Assembly: GCA_003402285.1 (NCBI GenBank)
Contig: QFXG01000026.1
Coordinates: 1 to 64,000 of the forward strand
DNA from: Candidatus Nitrotoga sp. SPKER
GTDB taxonomy: Bacteria > Pseudomonadota > Gammaproteobacteria > Burkholderiales > Gallionellaceae
Direction: 5' to 3'
DNA: 64,000 nt
In this document: one piece after another, positions 8,321 to 17,913 of the stretch
Layout: every line of letters starts with the position of its first letter
Numbering within the stretch: position 1 is the first letter of the stretch
Translations under genes and position numbers: made by a program
The notes under the pieces: model-generated
What the model was told of the DNA's origin: nothing
Database searches by the model: none
What the model saw: the letters and a program-made list of their open reading frames with translations, nothing else

Positions 8321-10585
8321 CTATGCAAGCAGTCGTTGCTTCAAAGTTTGTTGCCATCGAACGGGGATGATGCGGTATAGCCAACGACCCAGCAATGTAT
8401 AGCGCAAACGCAAACCAAGATGTGCAAGCCGCAGCAACCAATGCTGCCCTACTGATAGGGCACGGTGCTTGTCGGCGGCAGCCACTCCCAACGCAGTTTG
8501 CAGCGCGGTGTACAGGGTGGTTTGAGGTAACGGCGCAGCAAACTTGACGATTTGTCGCGACAAAACTTCGTGGTAAACCCTTTCGGTAGCGTTAGCCATA
8601 TCGCGTACCGAAGCAACCGGCACTGCCCGCGCTTGCATTTGCTTGTGCACAAAATCGGTACTATTTTCCGGCCTTAATATCGAAATGATGTCATCTAAAA
8701 TAGCATCCGTATCACGCCAGTCTTGCATGATCCAACCGGCACCGTTCGTTTGCACACGCTCATACAGCGCACCGATCGGCGGCACCAATGCAGGTCGTCC
8801 AGCCATCCAGGCTTCGGTCAGGGTGTAGCAATAGGTTTCCGGGCCGGCAGAGGGAAATACCACTAGGTTAATTCGATAATGGTCGAGTAAGTCTTCCATA
8901 TGATCCGGCGTGTATTGGCCGTGTACTGTCAATAAGGTATCGGCCGTCTGATACGGCTGAAACTGGCGATCCATATAACCGACCACAACCCAACGAAAGG
9001 GCAGTTTGCGTTCGCGGCTACGTGCCACTAAACGCTCCAGTTGGCGGGCACCTTTGACCGGACCAATCGCACCCAATACACCGATACTTTGATACGAATC
9101 TTTTGGCAACAGGAGCGCCGAGGTCAGAGCATTAACGCGATTGGCGGTCAAGTCGACGCCGTGCTGGATAACGTGAACAGCAGCGCGCGGAAAATAGCGA
9201 CGGAACATCTCGCCGGCCAAATCACTGGGAGCAATCACGAATACTGCCCGCTCAATGAAATCTGCATGTACTGCACGCCAAGCAACAATGTCAATACCAC
9301 GGAAATCGGGTTGAGCGTTAAGACAATTCTGACAACGCGATACATCCGTTTCGCTACCACAATAAATTCCTGTGGCATCGAGCAAGTTGATCGTCGGACA
9401 AGCCAGAAAAAAATCATGCACGCTGAAGCCAAATGGAATTTCAAGGTTGCGCATCGCTTCCAGCAAGCCCGGCCGGCAGCCAGCCAGATGGTGCACATGG
9501 CACAAATGGATACGAAAACTGGCACACAGGCCAGCCAGAAAATCCGCCCACAGCTGGTCGGCTTGCCGGTTGAATTGATACGTTAGCAACTCACCACTAT
9601 TGGCATCTTTGAGTTGCCAGACATCATCCATGGTTACCAGTAAATAATGGCGGCAATCCTCGCCGTCACTGTGCATCAAGCTAAGCGTGTGCTGTTCCGT
9701 GCCGCCGCTACGACCGTGCATGATATGCAGGATGCCGGGCTTATCGCCAGCCGCTCCGGTGAGCGCCAAGAATGACTGTGCCAATTGACGGATCGGCTTG
9801 ATCGGATCGGCCGCGATGAAAGCCATGACACGCTGCATATAATCTGGATGCTTAGCCAGCAAACGTTGCATATTTTCTTCAGCCAGCGTTTCTTTTTTCG
9901 AACTAAAGGAACAGTTGCCAATATGCTGAACGAAGGTATCGTCACACAAAACATTGCGCCATCCAGCCGCTAGCGCCCGCATACAGAAATCATTTTCCTC
10001 GCCGTAGCCGAGACGAAAAGTAACAGCATCGAACAGCCCGATTTTATTAAGCAAGCGGCGCCGAATAAACATGCAAAATCCGACCCCGGTGGGTATATCA
10101 GGATAAACGCGAAGAGCGGCGGCCTCAATGGCGCGATTGACATCCTCCGCATCCATTCCTTGCAGCAACGCATTATCTTGGCAAAAGTTCGGGAACGAGC
10201 AAATTTCGGCGTTATTAGAAAACGGCGTGATTGTGCCAATATGTGGGTCTGAATCGGCGCAACGGCAAAGTTTTTCCAACCAGCCCGAAGTAACAATGGT
10301 ATCGGAATTGAGCAACACGACATCATTCTGGCTGAGCGCCATACCACGATTAACAGTGCTGACAAAGCCGAGATTTGTATCGTTCTGGAGCAGGCACAAA
10401 CGGGAGTCTGCTTTGCCACGCTGTATCTCAAAATAGTCGGCAATACGGCTATCCGTCGAACAATCGTCAATCATAATGATGCGATGATGAGGCATGGTGG
10501 TGCGAAGAACGCTTTCAAGGCAGCGCTGCAAATCATCGTATGCATTGTAGACCGGGATAATAATGTCGATTGCTGGCGGTAACAT
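8321..10585 (-). CDS. bifunctional glycosyltransferase (GT2 + GT4 fusion)
   Basis: A 754-aa protein with two glycosyltransferase modules. Residues 6-250 form a GT-A family 2 domain: IDIIIPVYNAYDDL at the start, nucleotide-binding MIDDCSTD (39-46) and the DxD-like LNSDT (92-96). Residues about 280-660 form a GT-B family 4 domain, with its UDP-sugar-binding C-terminal half visible in GAIGPVKGARQL and PSAGPETYCYTLTEAWMAG. A short amphipathic tail follows. It starts 6 nt after the methyltransferase gene, so the two are co-transcribed. Likely role: adding two sugars, or a repeat unit, to a surface polysaccharide or O-antigen-like glycan; acceptor and sugars cannot be read from sequence. Confidence 0.88.
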   Translation of the reverse strand: MLPPAIDIIIPVYNAYDDLQRCLESVLRTTMPHHRIIMIDDCSTDSRIADYFEIQRGKADSRLCLLQNDTNLGFVSTVNRGMALSQNDVVLLNSDTIVTSGWLEKLCRCADSDPHIGTITPFSNNAEICSFPNFCQDNALLQGMDAEDVNRAIEAAALRVYPDIPTGVGFCMFIRRRLLNKIGLFDAVTFRLGYGEENDFCMRALAAGWRNVLCDDTFVQHIGNCSFSSKKETLAEENMQRLLAKHPDYMQRVMAFIAADPIKPIRQLAQSFLALTGAAGDKPGILHIMHGRSGGTEQHTLSLMHSDGEDCRHYLLVTMDDVWQLKDANSGELLTYQFNRQADQLWADFLAGLCASFRIHLCHVHHLAGCRPGLLEAMRNLEIPFGFSVHDFFLACPTINLLDATGIYCGSETDVSRCQNCLNAQPDFRGIDIVAWRAVHADFIERAVFVIAPSDLAGEMFRRYFPRAAVHVIQHGVDLTANRVNALTSALLLPKDSYQSIGVLGAIGPVKGARQLERLVARSRERKLPFRWVVVGYMDRQFQPYQTADTLLTVHGQYTPDHMEDLLDHYRINLVVFPSAGPETYCYTLTEAWMAGRPALVPPIGALYERVQTNGAGWIMQDWRDTDAILDDIISILRPENSTDFVHKQMQARAVPVASVRDMANATERVYHEVLSRQIVKFAAPLPQTTLYTALQTALGVAAADKHRALSVGQHWLLRLAHLGLRLRYTLLGRWLYRIIPVRWQQTLKQRLLA

Positions 10586-10591
10586 GCTAAT

Positions 10592-11803
10592 TCAAGAATT
10601 CCCTTTGATGGCACGTTTGAGGAAACGTAATGGGGACTTCAGCCACCAGACTAAACCAGCACGATAGTCAATTTGCTGGTTAAGAGCAATATTCAAACGC
10701 TTCTGTTCCGCAATTTGCTCATTGCGTAGTGTCAGAAGTGTATTAAGTTTGACTATTTCTTCAGTATGTTCATTTAATTGGCTGGTACAAATATTTAATG
10801 CTTCGGTACACTCACTTAATTGTCCAGTACGTTCATTCAATTGTTCAGTGCGTGTATTTAATTCTTCAACACGCTCACCTAATTGTTCTGTACGCATATC
10901 TAAAAGTGCATCACGTTCAGCGATCAGATGCTCGCGTTCTTCCATTTGTTGAGTGCGAAGCGAAAGAAAATTATCGCGTTCAACAATCAGATGCTCGCGA
11001 TCTTTGAGAAGTTGGTCCAGCTCCATCACGCGCCTGGTTTGTTTGGCATAATCCTGATAAACCATTTCGGCGCTATCACTAAACAAAGAAAGTTTATTGA
11101 GCGCGGTAGACAACATAGATAAGTTACGGCTACAGACTGCGATGTAATACATTGGCTCAACAACAGGATGGCTGACTGTGGTAACTTTCCGATCAACATC
11201 AACTAAATATTCTGTCGTAACGCAGGCTTGGTTTTCTGGCCAAATGGCAGAATGGAACAATAATTTTTGGCCTAGCCAGAATATATGCGGAAAAGCCGCG
11301 TGCAGTAATTCTTCCAGCTCATTTCGATACAATTCGCGCACATGAAATTCATTGTGATAATCATGTGCATCGGAATATAAACGCTTGTTTGGAGACGACA
11401 GGATCAATACCCCGTCCGGGCGTAAAACCCGCGTGAGTTCAGAAATAAATTCTTTCTGCTTCTCAATATGCTCTATTGTTTCAAAGGAGATTGCGAAATC
11501 AAAGCTCGCATCTGAAAATGGTAAACGTTCACATGAAGCTGTAACAAATTGCAGGTTAGTATGATGCCCATAATTATTTTTGGCATGCTGAATTACATCA
11601 GCGGATAAATCAACACCCACCACTTTATATGCGGTTTCAGCCACCATAGCGGCACCATAGCCTTCACCGCAGGCCACATCCAAAACGGTGCAATGTGGGC
11701 TTAACTGACGTGCCAAGGCATAACGATGCCAATGTTCATACCAGATTTCACCACTGCACTCGGGCAAAAAACGCTCACCCGTAAAGGAAGGAGGTTGGCT
11801 CAC
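10592..11803 (-). CDS. class I SAM methyltransferase with long coiled-coil tail
   Basis: A 403-aa protein. Residues about 8-165 are a Rossmann-fold methyltransferase: SAM-binding motif I VLDVACGEGYG (40-50), acidic VVGVDLSADV (61-70) and the post-motif region FDFAISFETIEHI. Residues about 262-378 form a coiled coil built of near-identical segments, namely two long copies of REHLIxERDxxLxxRTxQ and then repeated seven-residue units of the form TEQLNER. A basic amphipathic end follows (LVWWLKSPLRFLKRAIKG). Tails like this act as molecular rulers or scaffolds in polysaccharide chain-terminating methyltransferases (WbdD type), so a chain-length role is a reasonable inference. It lies just upstream of the fused glycosyltransferase. 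Confidence 0.85.
   Translation of the reverse strand: MSQPPSFTGERFLPECSGEIWYEHWHRYALARQLSPHCTVLDVACGEGYGAAMVAETAYKVVGVDLSADVIQHAKNNYGHHTNLQFVTASCERLPFSDASFDFAISFETIEHIEKQKEFISELTRVLRPDGVLILSSPNKRLYSDAHDYHNEFHVRELYRNELEELLHAAFPHIFWLGQKLLFHSAIWPENQACVTTEYLVDVDRKVTTVSHPVVEPMYYIAVCSRNLSMLSTALNKLSLFSDSAEMVYQDYAKQTRRVMELDQLLKDREHLIVERDNFLSLRTQQMEEREHLIAERDALLDMRTEQLGERVEELNTRTEQLNERTGQLSECTEALNICTSQLNEHTEEIVKLNTLLTLRNEQIAEQKRLNIALNQQIDYRAGLVWWLKSPLRFLKRAIKGNS
10754..10891 (-). repeat. 21-bp heptad-encoding tandem repeats
   Basis: The coiled-coil part of the methyltransferase gene (residues about 305-350) is made of degenerate 21-bp units encoding TEQLGER, TEQLNER, TGQLSEC, TEALNIC, TSQLNEH and similar. 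The unit preserves the reading frame, so copy-number change would alter coil length only. Confidence 0.7.
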
Positions 11804-12080
11804 AAATTCAAGAACAAGAAATAGTAAAACTGAAGATTATACACGCTAGATAGACTAATTCAGCACGGAATAATGTATTTCGGATGTGAGCAACATGAGT
11901 TAAGTCCTCAAATAGATTGAACTTTAGGCCATCGTCGCCTATCTTAGGATAAAGACAAAAACAATACATAAAAGTTCAGATCCAGATTGATCATTAAAAA
12001 TCAGGGCATTTTAAACGAGACCATAAATCTCAAGTATTTGTCTAATGCATGCTTCTGGCATGCGTTACGTGCATTTATTG

Positions 12081-14483
12081 TCATGACTTTGAATGCATCT
12101 TTTGTTGCCACATGTTTTGCAATGCATCTTCTAGATGCAGAGCAAAACATGGGGCATCAAAAAGTGGCGAAGCAAGTACTTGCTGCCGTAATCCTGACCT
12201 TAGTTGCGCCAAACGATCAATGTCAGTGACGTGAAACAAAACCCGGCTTACATAGTCACTTTCATCGCTGGCAATCCAATCTTCCAGACCGGCACAAGTT
12301 AGCATGCTGGCACCTTGGCGGGCGAGCAATGTGTCACCAGTGAGGGTCAGTGTAGGCACACCCATCCACAACGCTTCGCAGGTGGTAGTGCCCCCGGGAT
12401 AGGGAAATGTATCCAGAATAATATCCACATGAGCATATGCCGCGAGATAATTTTCTCTGGGAATATGACCTTCCATTATTACCCGCTCCGGCATTATCCC
12501 GGCTTGAGTGAACCGATGCTGCAGAGATTCGCGCGCGGTTGAACAATTCAGCTGACTGCTTTGCAATCGCAATCGAGCTTCTGGTAAAGCAAGGAAAATT
12601 CGTCCCCATGCAGCCAGCACAGTGTCATTCACCTTGGTAAGATTCTGGAAACAACCAAAAGTGATATAGCCATTCTGCACTGCCGGCAAGGGAGTTAATT
12701 CCAGCCCTGTTTTATTCGCAGGTGGAGTGAAGCAAAGCCGGGTTTCTGGCAGATACCACACTGTTTCAGTAAAGTGCTCCCGGTGGGTTTCCGGCACCGA
12801 TACTGGATCGGCCAGCAGATAATCTATCGTCGGCAACCCGGTGGTAGCGAAATAACCCAGCCAACTTACTTGCACCGGAGCAGGCTTCAGTGCAAACATC
12901 GGCAAACGATTGCTGGCAGTATGCCCCGTTAGATCAATGAGGATATGAATCCCATCGTCGTGAATCTTCCGAGCCGCGGCTTCATCGCTAAGACCCACAA
13001 TAATATTCCAGGCAACAAAACAAGGCTGGATGCGGGAGGTAAGTTCGTCCTCTTGGGGAGAGGTCGAGTATGCAACCAGTTCTACTCGAGCAGGGTTTAA
13101 ATTCTCAAGAATGCCCTCCAGGAAAAAACCAACTGGATGCGTTCTAAAATCTCCAGAAACCAGACCAATCCGCAGAGGTAGCATACCCCGTTCCCCTGTA
13201 TTTTCTGGATAAACGGGCCAAGTTGTATACGGTTGGACCGTTGTCATCACTTTATTGCCATAATGACGTGCTTCTGCGAGATAGGCATCAGGCAAGCATT
13301 TGGAATAAAAACTCAGGGTAAAAAGCAGATTGCTATGAGCCTTGGGATAAATTGGCCTGAGCGCAAGTGCTTTGCGATAGCTATCGACCGCTTCATCCAA
13401 TTTACCTTGTTCTTGTAACGCAAGTCCCAAGTTGTTATACGCTTCGGCATAATCGGGTTTGATTGAAAGCGCTTTGTTGTAGCAGGCAATTGCTTTGCCC
13501 ATATTGCTTTGTTTCTGAAGCGCAAGCCCGAAGTTGTTGTACGCCTCAGCAAAATCCGACTTGAACGCTAGCGCTTTCTGAAAGCTCTCAACCGCTGCAT
13601 CCAATTTGCCTTGATCTTTAAGTGCGTTCCCCAAATTATTGTGCGCTTCGGCATAATCCGGTTTGATTAAGAGTGACTGGTGGAAGCTCACAACCGCAGC
13701 TTCCAGTTTGCCTTGTGCCATGAGCGCATTTCCCAGATTGTTATGCGCATCAACAAAATCCGGCTTAAGCGAAACTGCCTTCCGGTAACTTCCAACTGCT
13801 GCATCCAGCTTGTTTTGTGCCTTGAGAGCAGTGCCCAAGTTGTTGTATGCCTCGGCATAATCCGGCTTGAGCAGGAGTGCTTGACCGTAACAGGCTATCG
13901 CTTCATCCAGCTGACCTTGATCTTTGAGCGCATTCCCCAAATTGCTGTGTGTCTCGGCAAAATCCGGCTTTAATGCAAGTGACCGACGGAAACTCTCAAT
14001 CGCCGCGTCCAAATTACCTTGTTCCTTAAGAACATTCCCCAAATTATTGTGCACTTCTGCAAAATCCGGCTTGATCGACAGCGCTTGGCGGTAATTGAAG
14101 ATGGCGTCTTCCAGCTGGCCTTGATCCTTGAGCACATTTCCCAAATTAATGTAATAAATTGGATTAGATGGATTTACACGGATAGCCCTGCTAATAAGTC
14201 CAGCAGCAATCCCGTTCTTACCCCCCTGGCGAGCTATTAAACCTAATAAATGTAGCGCATCCGGATGGTTAGGCTCTACTTGAAGTATTTGCTGATAGAT
14301 AGCTTCTGCTTGAGGCAAACGCCCAGCTTGATGGTGTTCCCGTGCGACCTGGATAATTTGGGAGATTGATAAATCTGATGAGTGTGTTTTTGCTATAGGA
14401 ACTTCACCGCTTGACTGGCAGCAATGCTTATATTTCTTACCGCTGCCACAAGGGCAAGAATCATTACGGCCAATTTTTTTCAT
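12081..14483 (-). CDS. SEC-C / TPR / SPINDLY-type O-GlcNAc transferase-like protein
   Basis: An 800-aa protein in three parts. Residues 5-24 are a SEC-C zinc-binding motif ([13 protein letters not shown], ligands C10, C12, H20, C21/C22) like the tail of SecA. Residues about 40-395 are about ten 34-residue TPRs of very regular sequence (xAEAxNNLGxALKxQGKLDxA). Residues about 430-795 are a GT41/SPINDLY catalytic region (GLVSGDFRTHPVGFFLE, LIDLTGHTASNRL, WLGYFATTGLPTIDY, DTFPYPGGTTTCEALWMG). It probably glycosylates protein Ser/Thr residues. It is co-directional with the methyltransferase and GT fusion, separated by 277 bp. Substrate and sugar are unknown. Confidence 0.88.
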   Translation of the reverse strand: MKKIGRNDSCPCGSGKKYKHCCQSSGEVPIAKTHSSDLSISQIIQVAREHHQAGRLPQAEAIYQQILQVEPNHPDALHLLGLIARQGGKNGIAAGLISRAIRVNPSNPIYYINLGNVLKDQGQLEDAIFNYRQALSIKPDFAEVHNNLGNVLKEQGNLDAAIESFRRSLALKPDFAETHSNLGNALKDQGQLDEAIACYGQALLLKPDYAEAYNNLGTALKAQNKLDAAVGSYRKAVSLKPDFVDAHNNLGNALMAQGKLEAAVVSFHQSLLIKPDYAEAHNNLGNALKDQGKLDAAVESFQKALAFKSDFAEAYNNFGLALQKQSNMGKAIACYNKALSIKPDYAEAYNNLGLALQEQGKLDEAVDSYRKALALRPIYPKAHSNLLFTLSFYSKCLPDAYLAEARHYGNKVMTTVQPYTTWPVYPENTGERGMLPLRIGLVSGDFRTHPVGFFLEGILENLNPARVELVAYSTSPQEDELTSRIQPCFVAWNIIVGLSDEAAARKIHDDGIHILIDLTGHTASNRLPMFALKPAPVQVSWLGYFATTGLPTIDYLLADPVSVPETHREHFTETVWYLPETRLCFTPPANKTGLELTPLPAVQNGYITFGCFQNLTKVNDTVLAAWGRIFLALPEARLRLQSSQLNCSTARESLQHRFTQAGIMPERVIMEGHIPRENYLAAYAHVDIILDTFPYPGGTTTCEALWMGVPTLTLTGDTLLARQGASMLTCAGLEDWIASDESDYVSRVLFHVTDIDRLAQLRSGLRQQVLASPLFDAPCFALHLEDALQNMWQQKMHSKS
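13360..14160 (-). repeat. 102-bp TPR-encoding tandem repeats
   Basis: The TPR section of the OGT-like gene consists of successive units of about 102 bp (34 codons) that are alike at DNA level, for example repeated versions of AAATTGTTGTGCGCCTCGG-like segments on the plus strand. This suggests amplification by duplication and a potential for copy-number change in frame. Confidence 0.6.
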
Positions 14484-14605
14484 TTTAAAATATGATTTAA
14501 GTATTTTGGCTTGGGGTTAACTAAAAACACCTTGTCTAACTTGAATTTGAGTTTTTACAAATGGTCGTTATATTATCATGCAGACCATTTATATCTGATC
14601 GATCA

Positions 14606-15343
14606 ATGACTACCCCACGCTTTTATTGCCCGCCGCCACTGCATGCCGATACTAAATTCGAGCTGCCACAAGCTGCCGCACATCACGCCAGTCGAGTCTT
14701 GCGCCTGCGCGTTAATGATGAAGTTCTGATATTTGATGGTATCGGTAATGAACTTCATGGCTACATCTGCGAAATCGAAGGCAAAAAAGTGGTGCTGGAG
14801 AAACTACAAGTTTGCACGGTCAATCGTGAATCTCCATTAAATATCGTACTGGCACAGGCGCTGTGTAGTAGCGAAAAAATGGACTGGGTAATACAAAAAG
14901 CCACTGAACTCGGTGCTACCGAAATACAGCCAGTACAAACCCAACGTAGTATGGTAAAGCTGGTAGGAGACCGCGCTGAGAAGCGCACCCAACATTGGCA
15001 TGGCATCACCATTGCGGCATGTGAGCAATGTGGCAGAAACATGCTACCTAAGGTTCATGCTCCCCTAGAATTCAGCTCGTGGATTGCCAATATAGGTGAT
15101 GCCCCGGGCAGCAAATTTATCCTGTTGCCGGACGCCTTGACAACATTGCATGAGCAGCCAAAACCACAAGGAAAAGCAATCTTGCTGATTGGGCCGGAAG
15201 GAGGCTTTAGTGTGGACGAAGCCCAGCTTGCCCAAAAAGCTGGTTTTATTTCTATTCGTTTAGGTGCACGCTTGCTACGTACCGAGACAGCTGCTGCAGC
15301 GGGCATAGCTACTTTACAAACTTTGTGGGGGGATTTTATTTAG
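14606..15343 (+). CDS. rsmE: 16S rRNA (uracil1498-N3)-methyltransferase
   Basis: SAM-dependent SPOUT-class enzyme that methylates U1498 of 16S rRNA. The frame is open from 14561, but ATG 14606 gives MTTPRFYCPPPL and 245 aa, matching the family length (about 243). The C-terminal SPOUT knot signature IGPEGGFSVDEAQLA (about 196-210) and the LRTETAAAAGIA segment bind SAM. The N-terminal PUA-like domain contains HHASRVLRLR. It is divergent from the OGT-like gene and convergent with ubiH. Confidence 0.95.
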   Translation: MTTPRFYCPPPLHADTKFELPQAAAHHASRVLRLRVNDEVLIFDGIGNELHGYICEIEGKKVVLEKLQVCTVNRESPLNIVLAQALCSSEKMDWVIQKATELGATEIQPVQTQRSMVKLVGDRAEKRTQHWHGITIAACEQCGRNMLPKVHAPLEFSSWIANIGDAPGSKFILLPDALTTLHEQPKPQGKAILLIGPEGGFSVDEAQLAQKAGFISIRLGARLLRTETAAAAGIATLQTLWGDFI

Positions 15344-15445
15344 GCAAATTATCAACGGAAACGTTACTTTTATCTCAACGGATTATGAGAATTGGGCAAT
15401 CACTGCCCGACGGTTATAAACTTGAAACTGACTGGACATAGTTTT

Positions 15446-16603
15446 CTAGCCGTTTGTTCCGAACATCATACGTCGTGCTACGAATTTTTTCGTGCCCGGC
15501 AGGCAGTCCAGTACCGTAAGTGCAGCCGCGCGCCCTGATTTAAGCAGCAACAAATCATTTGAAAAAAGGCGCACCAAACTATCGGTGAAATGTATACCGG
15601 CCTGGCGGTCAAACTGGCGTTGTTTGCGATAGTTGGCAAGCATAGTATCTGAACCAAGAATCGCAGGTTCACAGTTGAGAATTTCTTGTGCTAACTCCCA
15701 CGCGTCACGCAACCCCATGTTGAAACCTTGTCCGGCCACAGGATGCAAGGTTTGTGCCGCATTGCCAATCAATACTGTGTGCGGTAGCGTGATTTTGAGT
15801 GCGCGTTTGAGCCGCAGCGGAAAGCAGGCACGTTTCCCGATCGTTAAAAATTTCCCTGCTCGATCACCGAAGTGCTGATGTAACTGGGCAAGAAAAGCGG
15901 CATCATTCCAGTGCAGCATTTCCTGCGCCATTTCATGTGGCGCAGTCCACACCAGTTCATAACCATCCCTGAACGGCAACAGTGCCAATGGCCCCTGCAT
16001 CGTAAAGCGCTCGAACGCAGTCTCCGGCTGCGCATGAGTACAGGTAACATGGGCAATGACGGCACTTTGACCGTAATCGCGAATCTCCGGCGGATGGGCG
16101 GCTTCCAGCAACTTTCCCCCATCGGCCACCACCGCCAAGCGCGCCTCAAGCTGGTGGTCGATCCCTGCGTGCTGGTAGTTAATGAATGTACCATTCGATG
16201 TACTTTGTAGATGCGTAACAGTCGCGCCAGTGAGACAAGTTGTTTTGCTCCCCGTTAAAGCACTCTGTAATGCGTTTTGCAATACAGTGTAAGGCAGCAC
16301 ATAACCCAGTTCCGACACCTTGAGTTCTTCGGCACGTAACAGAGTCCGGCCAAAAGAATTTTTCTGTGAAACGTGAATGGTCTTAATCAACGAAACTTGC
16401 GTAATACCCTTCCATACCCCGAGTCTCTCCAGTAACTGACGGCTGCCACTGGATAACGCCAAGGCACGCGGGTCAGCGCTCTCGTGTTCCATTGCGCGCG
16501 CTTCCAGCATGACAATCTGCAACCCGCTGTCGCGCAGTGCGAGCATCAATGCAGTGCCAACCGGGCCACCCCCGATTATCGCAATGTCGCAATGTGCATT
16601 CAT
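15446..16603 (-). CDS. ubiH: FAD-dependent ubiquinone biosynthesis hydroxylase (UbiH family)
   Basis: A flavoprotein monooxygenase of the UbiH/Coq6 family that hydroxylates the aromatic ring in ubiquinone synthesis. The 385-aa protein starts with the dinucleotide-binding motif IAIIGGGPVGTALML (8-22). It carries the second FAD motif VLIGNAAQTLHPVAGQGFNMG near residue 285, which includes the family-typical HPVAGQGFN. UbiF and UbiI are close relatives, so the exact ring position is not certain. Its start overlaps the pepP stop (ATGA), the same pepP-ubiH order seen in E. coli. Confidence 0.9.
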   Translation of the reverse strand: MNAHCDIAIIGGGPVGTALMLALRDSGLQIVMLEARAMEHESADPRALALSSGSRQLLERLGVWKGITQVSLIKTIHVSQKNSFGRTLLRAEELKVSELGYVLPYTVLQNALQSALTGSKTTCLTGATVTHLQSTSNGTFINYQHAGIDHQLEARLAVVADGGKLLEAAHPPEIRDYGQSAVIAHVTCTHAQPETAFERFTMQGPLALLPFRDGYELVWTAPHEMAQEMLHWNDAAFLAQLHQHFGDRAGKFLTIGKRACFPLRLKRALKITLPHTVLIGNAAQTLHPVAGQGFNMGLRDAWELAQEILNCEPAILGSDTMLANYRKQRQFDRQAGIHFTDSLVRLFSNDLLLLKSGRAAALTVLDCLPGTKKFVARRMMFGTNG

Positions 16604-17913
16604 GGCTGTCTCATCAAATCTTCAATAGCCGTTACAGTTTTAGGTACGGCTTCGGTCATCACTTCGCAGCCCTGTGCAGTGATGACCACGTCATCTTCAA
16701 TGCGGATACCGATATTCCAGAATGCTTGCGGCACATCATCTGCCGGACGGATATAACAGCCCGGTTCAATAGTAAGTACCATGCCGGGTTGCAGCGCACG
16801 CCAATTATTGTCCAGTTTGTATGCCCCGACATCGTGCACATCCATGCCAAGCCAGTGACCGGTCCGATGCATATAGAAGCGTTTGTAGCTGCCGCTTTCC
16901 AACACCGCATCGATACTGCCATTGCATAGTTTGAGGTCGACAAAGCCTTGCACCAGTACGCGCACGGCAGCGTCATGCGATTCGTTCCAGTGTGAACCGG
17001 GATGCGCAGCTGCAATGGCGGCGGCCTGTGCAGTCAATACCAACTCATAGACGTCTTTTTGTGCACCGTTAAAACGACCATTTACCGGAAAGGTACGAGT
17101 GATGTCTGCAGCATAACCGTCGATTTCGCAGGCCGCATCAATCAGCAATAATTCGCCGTCTTGTAAGGGTGCATCGTTGCTGATGTAGTGTAATACGCAA
17201 GCATTGGCACCACCGGCAACTATTGAAGTGTACGCGGGCGCTTGCGCACCGTTTTTGCGAAATTCGTGCAACAACTCTGCCTCGATTTCGTATTCCATTT
17301 TGCCGGGACGAGTAGCGCGCATCGCACGGATATGTGCGGCAGCCGAGATGGCGGCGGCGCGGCGCATGATGGCAAGTTCATCGTTATCTTTAATTAAACG
17401 CATTTCATCCAGCAACATACGTATGTCGTGAATCTCATTGGGCGCGGTTATGCCGCTGCGCATCTTTGCCTGCACACTTGCACGCAGTGCAAGAATGCGA
17501 TCATCCCACAAGCCATGAGCGCCAAGTGGGTGGAACAACACAGGCTGATTGCCCATCAACTCGATTAATCTATCATCCAGCTGTGCGATGGGAAATACAG
17601 CATCAAAGCCAAATTTTTCTTTTGCACCATCTGGTCCGTGGCGAAAACCATCCCATATTTCACGCTCCATATCTTTCGCACGACAAAACAATATGGACTG
17701 CGGGGCGGCGCCAGCAATCAACACCAATACGGCTTCCGGTTCATCAAAGCCGGTAAGGTAGTGGAAGTGGCTATCAAAACGATAAGGATAATGTGCATCC
17801 CCGTTACGCAATACTTCCGGTGCGGTAGGAATTACAGCAATGCCACGCTGCATTTGACTAATTAGACGGTTACGACGGCTGGCATAAAGAGAGGTATTAA
17901 ACATGAGTGACAT
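16600..17913 (-). CDS. pepP: Xaa-Pro aminopeptidase
   Basis: A Mn-dependent M24B metallopeptidase that removes an N-terminal residue preceding proline. ATG 17913 gives 437 aa, close to the E. coli enzyme (441). The frame is open further upstream to 17970, but that would run deep into murU. ATG 17904 is an alternative. An aminopeptidase P N-terminal domain (about 8-140) precedes the pita-bread domain with metal ligands in LLIDAACEIDGYAADITR (two Asp), MHRTGHWLGMDVHD (His), TIEPGCY (Glu) and GIRIEDDVVI (Glu). It is translationally coupled to murU upstream and ubiH downstream. Confidence 0.93.
   Translation of the reverse strand: MSLMFNTSLYASRRNRLISQMQRGIAVIPTAPEVLRNGDAHYPYRFDSHFHYLTGFDEPEAVLVLIAGAAPQSILFCRAKDMEREIWDGFRHGPDGAKEKFGFDAVFPIAQLDDRLIELMGNQPVLFHPLGAHGLWDDRILALRASVQAKMRSGITAPNEIHDIRMLLDEMRLIKDNDELAIMRRAAAISAAAHIRAMRATRPGKMEYEIEAELLHEFRKNGAQAPAYTSIVAGGANACVLHYISNDAPLQDGELLLIDAACEIDGYAADITRTFPVNGRFNGAQKDVYELVLTAQAAAIAAAHPGSHWNESHDAAVRVLVQGFVDLKLCNGSIDAVLESGSYKRFYMHRTGHWLGMDVHDVGAYKLDNNWRALQPGMVLTIEPGCYIRPADDVPQAFWNIGIRIEDDVVITAQGCEVMTEAVPKTVTAIEDLMRQP

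Noticed and set aside
10754-14160. Regular repeats considered as a CRISPR array
   Set aside because: The repeats are in-frame coding units (heptads and TPRs) without unique spacers. No array-like structure exists anywhere in the window.
15394-15408. Hairpin GGGCA/TGCCC between rsmE and ubiH as terminator
   Set aside because: The stem is only 5 bp and no T-run follows on either strand, so I do not call it a terminator.
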